This document shows positions 15,851 through 22,491 of a DNA stretch of 25,007 nt, piece after piece (within the stretch, counting starts at the first letter, position 1; the number at the start of each line of letters is the position of its first letter). The position numbers and the translations under genes are program-made. A model generated the notes under the pieces. The model saw only the letters and a program-made list of their open reading frames with translations, made no database searches and was not told the origin of the DNA. Source of the stretch: a virus. The stretch covers positions 1 through 25,007 of the IMG/VR virus record IMGVR_UViG_3300033148_008466. One strand, 5' to 3'.

Positions 15851-16743
15851 TGGCATTTGATAAACCAATCATACAAACAAGTAATCCTAATAAAAGGGAA
15901 AATACAAGCATTGTTAGGAACAGAACGATTTTCTATGGTGAAGTTATGAGTATTACGGATGAAACTGATGGTGGTAGAATCAGAGTCAGAATTCCAGAAC
16001 TCGATAATAAAACAGCAAACAATGAATTGCCTTGGTCTTATCCATTACTACCAAAGTTTTTCCATATTTATCCACAAGTTGGAGAAATGGTCAGAATTTT
16101 CATTGAAGACAATAAATTTCCTGAAAGAAGTAGGTTTTGGATGGGAAGTATAGTCTCTCAACCACAGAAAATCGCATTTGATTCGAAGTTCACGGCACTT
16201 TCGACCACGAATCTCGGATTAACCAGACCAGAAAAAGCACCAAGCACATATCCAGATGCAAATGATGTTTATCCAACAAAAGATGATGTTGCTATTGTTG
16301 GTAAAGTTAATACTGATATTATTTTAAGACTAAATGAAGTACATCTTAGAGCAGGTAAACATGAAAATGGTAACGTGCTTAAACTTAATACAGAAAATCC
16401 TGCAACAATTGATATGGTTTTTGAACCACTTGAAGGTGATGAAGGAAATTATTATAGTAATACAATTATCCAAAGCGATAAATTAGCACTCATTACCCAT
16501 GAAGGTAATCCTCGATTTAAGGCTGCAAGGGTGAGTGCAGAGGATAGAATGAGGATATTCGAAGACGGACACCCATTGGCACGTGCAGATGTCTTGGTGG
16601 AAGCCTTAGAGGTCATTAGAGTAGCATTGATTGGTCACATACATGGATATTCTGGATTAGCAGCCGATAAAACTGCTGTGATTAAGAAACTCGAAGAACT
16701 ACAATTCGAACAAATTTTACAGAAAAACATTGTAACAAACTAA
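15850..16743 (+). CDS. gp5/VgrG-like baseplate spike protein with OB fold
   Basis: A 297-residue protein. Residues about 27-115 form the OB fold of phage spike proteins: YGEVMSITDETDGGRIRVRI (29-48), then PWSYPLLPKFFHIYPQVGEM (61-80) and VRIFIEDN followed by RFWMGSIVS. This matches the gp5-type 'G-V-s--D-..gRi-Vri', 'lP-.-..P-vGe.V-i' and 'WmG.i' blocks. The remainder has a strand-rich stretch (about 150-230) and a helical end. No lysozyme domain is visible, unlike T4 gp5, so peptidoglycan degradation must be supplied elsewhere or is not used. It is the last gene of the 13329 operon; the next gene carries a separate promoter. Confidence 0.78.
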   Translation: MAFDKPIIQTSNPNKRENTSIVRNRTIFYGEVMSITDETDGGRIRVRIPELDNKTANNELPWSYPLLPKFFHIYPQVGEMVRIFIEDNKFPERSRFWMGSIVSQPQKIAFDSKFTALSTTNLGLTRPEKAPSTYPDANDVYPTKDDVAIVGKVNTDIILRLNEVHLRAGKHENGNVLKLNTENPATIDMVFEPLEGDEGNYYSNTIIQSDKLALITHEGNPRFKAARVSAEDRMRIFEDGHPLARADVLVEALEVIRVALIGHIHGYSGLAADKTAVIKKLEELQFEQILQKNIVTN

Positions 16744-16759
16744 AATTTTCGTATATTTG
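16730..16759 (+). promoter_or_regulatory. host-type (Bacteroidota) promoter for the nuclease gene
   Basis: TTG (16730-16732), 19 nt, then TATATTTG (16752-16759) is a complete match to the Bacteroidota -33/-7 pattern. The box lies 5 nt before the ATG at 16765, so the transcript would be leaderless or nearly so. The -33 element lies inside the 3' end of the spike gene. Confidence 0.6.
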
Positions 16760-16764
16760 CTGCA

Positions 16765-17550
16765 ATGACTTTTGATGTACCTAATAAATTATTCACGACA
16801 TTCAATGACGTTACCTATCATGACGAACCACATAAATATTATGTGAATGGTCAGGAATTGATTAGTGTTACCACGATTTTACATCGATATCAAGAAGAAT
16901 TTCAAGAAGATTATTGGTCGAAAGTTAAAGCCGAAGAATATAGTCTCACACAGAAAGAGGTTTTACGTGCATGGCAATTCATAAATAAAAAAGGTACTAT
17001 GAAGGGGTCGGCAATTCACGACTATGCCGAAAACTTATTCTTAAACAAAGTCTTTCCATATCCCGAACAATGGATACTTGAGGAATTTGGGTTTGACCCA
17101 ATATTACCTGAGTATAAAATAACAAAAAAACATGTCAATAACTTCCATAATGATGTTAGAGGTAAATTAATTCCAGTACGAACTGAAATGATTGTTTATG
17201 ATAAAGAATCATTAATTGGTGGAATGCTCGACATATTATTCTTCAATATTAAAACAGGTGAATTTCAAATCTGGGACTGGAAAACAAATAAGAAATTCGA
17301 CATGGAAATGAAATCCAGACACTTTCATGATAAATTAATGATATTAGAAGACAGTGATTTGGAAATATATTCCTTACAACTTGCAATGTATAAATTAATT
17401 ATTGAAAAAAACACTGGAATTAAACTCGGAAAATCATATGTGGTATGGTTTAGTCATAATAATGAGAACTACAAAATTATCGAAACTAAAAACAGAGAAT
17501 ATTACGCTAAAATGATAATGAATGACAGAATTAAAGAATTAGCAGCATGA
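16765..17550 (+). CDS. PD-(D/E)XK nuclease (RecB/Cas4-like)
   Basis: A 261-residue protein with the RecB-type nuclease order: KGSAIHDYAEN (80-90, with H85), RTEM (139-142, with E141), IGGMLDILFF (151-160, with D156), FQIWDWKTNKK (168-177, with D171 and K173), and the motif Q-xxx-Y at Q205-Y209 (SLQLAMYKL). Family members cut or trim DNA ends in recombination, repair or replication. In a phage this could mean recombination, concatemer processing or host DNA breakdown; the sequence does not decide which. It is the only clear DNA-metabolism enzyme in the window and has a host-type promoter instead of the late motif, consistent with earlier expression. It overlaps the following 41-aa ORF by 4 nt (ATGA). 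Confidence 0.82.
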   Translation: MTFDVPNKLFTTFNDVTYHDEPHKYYVNGQELISVTTILHRYQEEFQEDYWSKVKAEEYSLTQKEVLRAWQFINKKGTMKGSAIHDYAENLFLNKVFPYPEQWILEEFGFDPILPEYKITKKHVNNFHNDVRGKLIPVRTEMIVYDKESLIGGMLDILFFNIKTGEFQIWDWKTNKKFDMEMKSRHFHDKLMILEDSDLEIYSLQLAMYKLIIEKNTGIKLGKSYVVWFSHNNENYKIIETKNREYYAKMIMNDRIKELAA

Positions 17551-17672
17551 AAGACAAGGAAAGTAGAATAATATTTAAAAACGATGAATTGATTCTGGTT
17601 AATCCAAAAAAACCAGTTTGTCAAATGGGTTTTGAAATGATTGTTTTAGGAATGATTGTTTCTAAAAACTAA
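17547..17672 (+). CDS. small 41-aa ORF after the nuclease
   Basis: The ORF begins MKDKESRIIFKNDELILVNP and ends in a Met/Val/Ile-rich stretch (CQMGFEMIVLGMIVSKN). It overlaps the nuclease stop by ATGA and ends just before a strong hairpin terminator, so it completes the nuclease transcript. No family is recognised; coding is supported by fit to the operon only. Confidence 0.5.
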   Translation: MKDKESRIIFKNDELILVNPKKPVCQMGFEMIVLGMIVSKN

Positions 17673-17673
17673 A

Positions 17674-17698
17674 AAAGCCACCCGAAACGAGTGGCTTT
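17674..17698. terminator. bidirectional terminator between nuclease unit and tail tube gene
   Basis: The stem AAAGCCAC / GTGGCTTT (8 bp, 9-nt loop) is flanked by an A run on the left and a T-rich stretch on the right. It sits between convergent genes, 1 nt after the 41-aa ORF and 19 nt beyond the tube stop, so it can stop transcription from both sides. Confidence 0.75.
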
Positions 17699-17717
17699 AT
17701 AAAGTTTTCTGTATTTC

Positions 17718-18215
17718 TTATAAATTAAGAATACATCTCCAAGGTTGAATTTCCAAGGTAATGTTTGTCAATTCATCGTTTGTATAGTCGTTATCTCCAA
17801 AGTCAATACTTGTAATCATACATTGTTCCAAGAACCATTTTTCGACTTCAACACCTGTTGGGTCTAATGATTTAAGTATAATGTCTTTCTTATAACCTGC
17901 TGCATAACCCATACGTCCTGTAAGTGATTCTGCGTGCAGACGAACCCATTCCATAAGTTGCTGTGAAGTAGACGGACCAATCGGGTCAAGGAATGTCACA
18001 GACATTGCGTCCCAAGTATATCTACCAGCAACATAGTTCTGTTCGTTCATGTACTGAATAGGTACACTATTGATTTTCATTGAAGGTCTTTTGAACTTCT
18101 GAACTTTCCAAACTTGAATTCCTAATGAGTCGTCAAATACGGCAAAGAATCGGTTAACCCGTTTCGGTTCGTATTCGAACGGCATCGTTCTTATCATTGT
18201 TTCTTCTGCTGCCAT
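17718..18215 (-). CDS. tail tube protein (T4 gp19-like)
   Basis: A 165-residue protein, close to the length of T4 gp19. Features are the N-terminal FEYEPKRVNRFFAVFDD, the strand VQKFKRPSMKINSVPIQYMN, AGRYTWDAMSVTFLDPIGPS with a helix LMEWVRLHAESLTGRMGYA, and the ending CMITSIDFGDNDYTNDELTN followed by ITLEIQPWRC. This is the tube fold of contractile tails: rings of it stack on the tape measure inside the sheath. The late motif lies 42 nt before the ATG; a bidirectional terminator follows. The neighbouring sheath gene on the same strand supports the call. Confidence 0.9.
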   Translation of the reverse strand: MAAEETMIRTMPFEYEPKRVNRFFAVFDDSLGIQVWKVQKFKRPSMKINSVPIQYMNEQNYVAGRYTWDAMSVTFLDPIGPSTSQQLMEWVRLHAESLTGRMGYAAGYKKDIILKSLDPTGVEVEKWFLEQCMITSIDFGDNDYTNDELTNITLEIQPWRCILNL

Positions 18216-18257
18216 TTTATTTGAATATTAATTTTCTGCTTATTTTTACGTTTAATA

Positions 18258-18265
18258 ATAAATAC
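18258..18265 (-). promoter_or_regulatory. late-promoter motif GTATTTAT, tail tube gene
   Basis: The minus strand reads CGAGTATTTATTATT, ending 42 nt before the tube ATG and directly joined to the hairpin at 18266-18289. Confidence 0.7.
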
Positions 18266-18289
18266 TCGGTGATTTGAAAACTACACCGA
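18266..18289 (-). terminator. hairpin after the 131-aa gene
   Basis: The 6-bp stem TCGGTG / CACCGA has a 12-nt loop and lies 17 nt beyond the stop of the Glu-rich gene. On the minus strand it runs straight into GTATTTATTATT. It is short for an intrinsic terminator, but its placement repeats the hairpin-then-late-motif joint seen at 8199-8236 and 18733-18774. Confidence 0.45.
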
Positions 18290-18305
18290 ATAAAAACAAC
18301 AAATA

Positions 18306-18701
18306 TTATTTAGGTAGCATTCCTGTTCTCTGATACCATCTCAACCCAGACTTTGAAAGACGTGAAAGTTGTTCTTTACTTGGTTTGATTATAGTTATTC
18401 CCTCAACAACAGGTTCTTCAGCTTTTTCTTCAACAATAACTGCTTCCAGTTTCTTTTCCTCAAGAACTTCAGCAAGTTTCTCTCCTGAAACCTTTAAACT
18501 AATCTCTTCTTGCTCCCTTAAACTAATCTCTTCTTGTTCTTTAGGTTCTTCTTCTCTTTTGAAAAATGATTCACCTTTCGATTTTGAACCATCTTGTTCA
18601 TCAATTGAAACTTCTTCAACCACCACTTCTTCTTTAGGTTCTTCCTTTATAATAGGTTCTCCAACAATTTGGTTAAGAACACTTTTTTTCTTTCGTCCCA
18701 T
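18306..18701 (-). CDS. Glu-rich disordered protein with conserved-looking C-terminus
   Basis: A 131-residue protein lying between tail sheath and tail tube. It starts MGRKKKSVLNQIVG. Residues about 17-105 are dominated by Glu, Lys and Val and are probably disordered, with an 8-residue tandem repeat (EEISLREQ then EEISLKVS). The end, LSRLSKSGLRWYQRTGMLPK, is basic and aromatic and looks like a binding tail. It has its own late motif 31 nt before the ATG and a small hairpin after the stop, so it is expressed with the tail genes. No family is recognised; a scaffold, cap or connector partner of sheath or tube is a guess from position. Confidence 0.7.
   Translation of the reverse strand: MGRKKKSVLNQIVGEPIIKEEPKEEVVVEEVSIDEQDGSKSKGESFFKREEEPKEQEEISLREQEEISLKVSGEKLAEVLEEKKLEAVIVEEKAEEPVVEGITIIKPSKEQLSRLSKSGLRWYQRTGMLPK
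18494..18541. repeat. 24-bp tandem repeat, two copies, inside the Glu-rich gene
   Basis: Copies at 18494-18517 and 18518-18541 match at 21 of 24 positions. The unit is a multiple of three and encodes an 8-residue repeat, so the frame is kept. Confidence 0.7.
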
Positions 18702-18732
18702 GAATTTTTAATTAAAACTAATGTTATTTCTC

Positions 18733-18740
18733 ATAAATAC
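18733..18740 (-). promoter_or_regulatory. late-promoter motif GTATTTAT, Glu-rich gene
   Basis: The minus strand reads CCAGTATTTATGAGA, ending 31 nt before the ATG at 18701. It starts 11 nt past the sheath terminator. Confidence 0.7.
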
Positions 18741-18751
18741 TGGAAAAAGAA

Positions 18752-18774
18752 AAACCCGCCAAAATAGCGGGTTT
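18752..18774 (-). terminator. intrinsic terminator of the tail sheath gene
   Basis: The 8-bp stem AAACCCGC / GCGGGTTT has a 7-nt loop and is followed on the minus strand by a T-rich run (TTTTTCTTTTTCC counted from the arm). It lies 21 nt beyond the sheath stop. Confidence 0.8.
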
Positions 18775-18795
18775 CTCAATTTTTAAAATCTATTA

Positions 18796-21558
18796 TTATG
18801 CGTCATCGAAACTTGCACCAGATGGTGTAATTGTAAATGTAATACCAATAAATTCAAGAGCACGTGTTGGCTTCAAGAAGATTTCACCATATAATTCGTT
18901 TCTATCACGAGTTTCAGTAGTATTATTACTATCGTCCATTTTGATTCTGAAGTCAGTTAAACCTCTTTCTCTCTTGATACTATCAAGAATTGGGTTTGCT
19001 TTATTCAAGAATTGGTCAATAGTTTGTTGGTCGTTTTGCTCGAATAAAAGTCTAACTGCGATATTAGCAATAAGAACCTTGATTTGAAGCAATAATCTAC
19101 GAACATTGATTCTGTCAAGAGCACTTTCTTTAACTTGAAGTGTCTTTTGTCCAAAGATTGCAGTACCTGCATCTGCGAAGTCTGCCATTGGGTTAATCCT
19201 ACCATCATATAGAATATCACGTGCTTCCAGAGAAAGTTTAAATTGTGATTTTCTTGCATTAGTAACTCCACGGTTAAGACCAGCAGGAGCAAACCAAGGG
19301 AACGAAATATTATCAGTAAACGCCATTGCTTTTACAACCTCACCTGTTGGTGGGATGTAAATGTTAACGTTATTCTGAGTATCACGTATTTGAATCCAAG
19401 GATAATAAGTACAACTGTAGCTACTATCAATTTCTGATGTATCAAGTAAGTCAACAATATTATTTGCTGCATTAACATCAGCCTTACCACTATCACCAAT
19501 TGTTGGTACGTTATCAATACTTGCTTGTGGAGCATCAATAACATATAATGTATCGGTTCTCTGCTGTTCAATCATATCGATTGTGTTTTGAACCAATGTT
19601 GTTTGGTCTGCCCAATTAATAGCAGGAGTTGCGAAGATATTGATGGTAACATTTTCAGGATTACTGAAAGTATCAATAGCCATTTCCCATGCTTGGAAAT
19701 CGTTAGTTGGAACAACCAAAGGCTGACCCGGATGACCACTCTGTCTTCCACCCTGAATATACATGTCACCATATGAACGTTCTCTTCTGTAAACATCCCA
19801 TCCGTCAAAACCGCCAGCAGGAACTAATGTAAATTTTCTTTTCTTTGAGTCGTAATATGGATTAGTCACATCTTCAACTTCTTGATATGTACTAAAATCA
19901 CCAGCACCTACTTTAAATGTTTCCAAAGTACCATTAACATAAACTGTGCTTGCGCCACTATCCATATGGAAACCATCTGATTTAGTGAAACCAGATGCTG
20001 GCTGTCCACTATACCAATTATCAAAATTGAACATGTTCTGGTTGATACCGTCACCAGTATAACCAAGTTCAGATATACCTAAGTATGTTTTATTAACTTT
20101 GTCGGTGTTGGCATAACTGGTTTTGTAGAAAATCTCAGGAGCAATACCAGTTCCATCACCAGTAATTGCACTATCATAATTATTGAACATGAAGCCTTCA
20201 AAACCTGCTGGGAACACATCAAGAGGTACGTCATCAGCAATCTCAATCATGATATAATTACTTAAAAGAGTATATTCGCCATCACTTGTACCAATACGTT
20301 GCCCAATATAATTTGAAGCACCTTTAATCATCGTACATTTTGTAAATGTTTCCAAAACAATTGGATTTGCATCTGTATCGTAAAATGCACGAATAACCAC
20401 ATCAAATTCACCTGCATATGGGTCAATATTTGCGATACTAATTTTAATTTCCTGATTAGCTGCATCACCATCTGAAATGCTAATAAATTTGAAAAGTCTG
20501 TCAACACCATTACCTTTTAATTGAGAAACAACCCAAGGAGTTTCTGGTGTTTTGAAACCAGTTTCGTAATCAGTAAATATTTCAGTTGTGCCTGTAACCA
20601 TTACAGATTTAATACCATATGCAATTCCGTCTTCATCAAGTTTTTTAATGAGGTCAGGATAAATCGCTTGAACCCAAACCATTGTGTTTTTATCTTTTGG
20701 TTCGTAACCAATTACATTTGGTAAATAGCTACTGTCATTAGAATTCAATGATACCTTATATGTTTCACTTGTTGTACCTGATGTACCCGAAGCAACTAAA
20801 TCAAAGTTACCAAAAACATCACCAGTGGGACTTATCACACTATCAATTGTGTTATTATTAGTTATTTCAAGATTCTCAGTTACGAAAGTTGTTATAGGAA
20901 CACTATCAATTGGTGTGGTTGAATCGCCTCTACTTCTAACTACGGCAAGAACCATATTATCATATTCTGTTAATGTTGTCGCACTAAGTACAGTTGTTTC
21001 ACCAGTTACAGTACCCGTAGTAGTACTTGCAGTATATGCAGTACATTCAAATTCCATGATTGTATTCTCAAATGCTCCAACACCAATCAATTCCCAACCA
21101 CTTTCATATGTGCCAGTAACACCAATACCACTAATACTCACACCCATAAAACTATTATCGGTAAATCCTGATGAAAATGGTGTACTTACACCAGTTACGG
21201 CAGTACTTTCATCAACACCTGCTTGCATAATGATATTCCAAGCAGTACCTGCTTCATATCCACTGAGTCCAAGAACTCTGGTCACCCAAAGTTGCTGTGC
21301 TTCTTCAAGGAATGCATTTGCAACATATGGTAATTGGTATTTTAATGTTTTTTCAGCATTCTGAAATCTTTTCGTGCTTTGCGCACCAAACTTTTCTGAG
21401 AATTGTCCTTGGTCTTGAATGAAGACTGGTTCAAAAGCTGGACCCTTTAAGGTTTCACCAGCTAATCCCAAAGTTGTTATACCTACATTACGTGTTACGT
21501 AAGTGAGGTCACGTTCTTTAAATTTTACACCCGGAGAGGTAAATACAAAATCTGCCAT
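18796..21558 (-). CDS. tail sheath protein (T4 gp18-like), long form
   Basis: A 920-residue protein. The N-terminal part FVFTSPGVKFKERDLTYV (4-21) and QLWVTRVLGLSGYEAGTAW (89-107) belong to the sheath core. The C-terminal ~290 residues carry the conserved part: NIFATPAINWADQTTLV, YYPWIQIRD, PPTGEVVKAMAFTDN, WFAPAGLNRG, ALDRINVRRLLLQIK and FRIKMDDSNNT, ending with a hand-over strand (EIFLKPTRALEFIGITFTIT). The sheath contracts to drive the tube into the cell. T4 gp18 has 659 residues, so about 260 extra residues sit in the middle (about 110-630), rich in Thr, Gly and Asp and probably outward-facing protrusion domains. The late motif lies 59 nt upstream and a strong terminator follows. Confidence 0.9.
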   Translation of the reverse strand: MADFVFTSPGVKFKERDLTYVTRNVGITTLGLAGETLKGPAFEPVFIQDQGQFSEKFGAQSTKRFQNAEKTLKYQLPYVANAFLEEAQQLWVTRVLGLSGYEAGTAWNIIMQAGVDESTAVTGVSTPFSSGFTDNSFMGVSISGIGVTGTYESGWELIGVGAFENTIMEFECTAYTASTTTGTVTGETTVLSATTLTEYDNMVLAVVRSRGDSTTPIDSVPITTFVTENLEITNNNTIDSVISPTGDVFGNFDLVASGTSGTTSETYKVSLNSNDSSYLPNVIGYEPKDKNTMVWVQAIYPDLIKKLDEDGIAYGIKSVMVTGTTEIFTDYETGFKTPETPWVVSQLKGNGVDRLFKFISISDGDAANQEIKISIANIDPYAGEFDVVIRAFYDTDANPIVLETFTKCTMIKGASNYIGQRIGTSDGEYTLLSNYIMIEIADDVPLDVFPAGFEGFMFNNYDSAITGDGTGIAPEIFYKTSYANTDKVNKTYLGISELGYTGDGINQNMFNFDNWYSGQPASGFTKSDGFHMDSGASTVYVNGTLETFKVGAGDFSTYQEVEDVTNPYYDSKKRKFTLVPAGGFDGWDVYRRERSYGDMYIQGGRQSGHPGQPLVVPTNDFQAWEMAIDTFSNPENVTINIFATPAINWADQTTLVQNTIDMIEQQRTDTLYVIDAPQASIDNVPTIGDSGKADVNAANNIVDLLDTSEIDSSYSCTYYPWIQIRDTQNNVNIYIPPTGEVVKAMAFTDNISFPWFAPAGLNRGVTNARKSQFKLSLEARDILYDGRINPMADFADAGTAIFGQKTLQVKESALDRINVRRLLLQIKVLIANIAVRLLFEQNDQQTIDQFLNKANPILDSIKRERGLTDFRIKMDDSNNTTETRDRNELYGEIFLKPTRALEFIGITFTITPSGASFDDA

Positions 21559-21617
21559 GTTATTTATTTATTTAAGTTTTTATTATTTTTCTAATTAAGC
21601 AATGCTTATTCTTTTCA

Positions 21618-21625
21618 ATAAATAC
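21618..21625 (-). promoter_or_regulatory. late-promoter motif GTATTTAT, tail sheath gene
   Basis: The minus strand reads TTAGTATTTATTGAA, ending 59 nt before the sheath ATG, the longest leader of the nine. It lies in the divergent gap, opposite to the motif at 21833-21840. Confidence 0.65.
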
Positions 21626-21832
21626 TAAAAAAATATCGAAAAGGTGTTTTGGGACAATTATTATCATGCTGTTATTCTTGTCTGTAATTCGGGATTCATT
21701 GGTTTTCTATTCATATTTCTCTCGATTTTCTGAAATTCGGTTTTTTTCGCCCGAAATTCGACTCGATTCCCCTGAATTTATTTTTATAAAAACATGAAAG
21801 TTTTTCAAGTAAGTTGGGTTTTTCTCGTATTA
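21626..21832. other. divergent intergenic region with AATTCG-containing direct repeats
   Basis: The region between the two divergent late motifs is noncoding if the downstream gene starts at 21857. It carries AATTCG three times (21686-21691, 21734-21739, 21755-21760), the last two inside the octamer GAAATTCG, with CGATT words near them. This could be a binding-site cluster or chance in AT-rich DNA. Confidence 0.4.
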
Positions 21833-21840
21833 GTATTTAT
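21833..21840 (+). promoter_or_regulatory. late-promoter motif GTATTTAT, structural gene 21857
   Basis: The sequence reads TTAGTATTTATAGGA, ending 16 nt before the ATG at 21857. An in-frame ATG at 21794 lies upstream of the motif, so the motif decides in favour of the 21857 start. Confidence 0.7.
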
Positions 21841-21856
21841 AGGAAACATTTTAATT

Positions 21857-22222
21857 ATGAATAAATCACAACGAATTTATTTAAGCAGTGGTGATACGGG
21901 AAACGATAATCAAGACAAATATATAAGGGTTAAACTCGAACAAGATGTTGAAACCCTTGAGTTTATGTCATTAAGCCTTGGCACTGCCGATGTGTATCAA
22001 AATTTTAATGCAGATTATGGTGTTCTTGTTGGAAGAGTACTTGCTAACGGTGGTATTGGAGTTCCAAATGCAAAAATTAGTATTTTCATCAACTCGAACC
22101 CAAACAGGCATTTGGTAGTTTTCCAATTAAAGAAGAAATTGTTGGAAACTTACCATTTTTGGATGTTTATAAAAAATATTATAAATATACTGCTCTTACA
22201 AATATTGCTGGTGACTACATGA
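21857..22222 (+). CDS. N-terminal fragment of the broken structural protein
   Basis: This fragment has 121 codons from the ATG chosen by the late motif. Residues 1 to about 79 (through NAKISIFIN) are authentic-looking. The last ~40 (from about SNPNRHLVVFQLKK) are out-of-frame translation past the first break. The upstream in-frame ATG at 21794 would add 21 hydrophobic residues resembling a signal peptide, but they precede the promoter motif. Confidence 0.6.
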   Translation: MNKSQRIYLSSGDTGNDNQDKYIRVKLEQDVETLEFMSLSLGTADVYQNFNADYGVLVGRVLANGGIGVPNAKISIFINSNPNRHLVVFQLKKKLLETYHFWMFIKNIINILLLQILLVTT

Positions 22223-22491
22223 TTTTTGGTGTGCCAGTTGGTACACAAGTTGTTCATCTTAGTGTCGATATAACCGATATTGGAAAATATAGTATGAATC
22301 CAGCAGCAATGGTGAGAAATTTAGGTTATCCTGAGAGTCAATTTACTGATAATAATACCAGAATTAAACCAAGCGATGATTTGGGTGATTTACCAAATGT
22401 TGAAACCCAAGAAATAACTGTTGATGTCAGACCATTCTGGGGTGATTTCGAAAATTTCGAAATTGGAATTACTCGTCAAGATTTGGGGTGA
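22081..22491 (+). CDS. middle fragment of the broken structural protein
   Basis: This frame opens after a TAG at 22078-22080 and becomes convincing from about 22108 (AFGSFPIKEEIVGNLPFLDV). The only ATG is at 22159, so the fragment is a continuation, not a separate gene. It contains the second half of the beta sandwich and ends LG-stop, inside the second copy of the 46-bp repeat. Confidence 0.5.
   Translation, partial: YFHQLEPKQAFGSFPIKEEIVGNLPFLDVYKKYYKYTALTNIAGDYMIFGVPVGTQVVHLSVDITDIGKYSMNPAAMVRNLGYPESQFTDNNTRIKPSDDLGDLPNVETQEITVDVRPFWGDFENFEIGITRQDLG

Noticed and set aside
15850-16743. Spike protein with lysozyme domain as in T4 gp5
   Set aside because: Only the OB fold and strand-rich parts are visible; no lysozyme catalytic pattern was found.
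20825-21364. 179-codon plus-strand ORF
   Set aside because: Antisense to the Thr/Gly-rich middle of the tail sheath; a composition shadow.
21794-21856. Upstream in-frame start adding a 21-residue hydrophobic leader that looks like a signal peptide
   Set aside because: The GTATTTAT motif lies downstream of this ATG, so the late transcript could not include it; the ATG at 21857 fits the usual distance.
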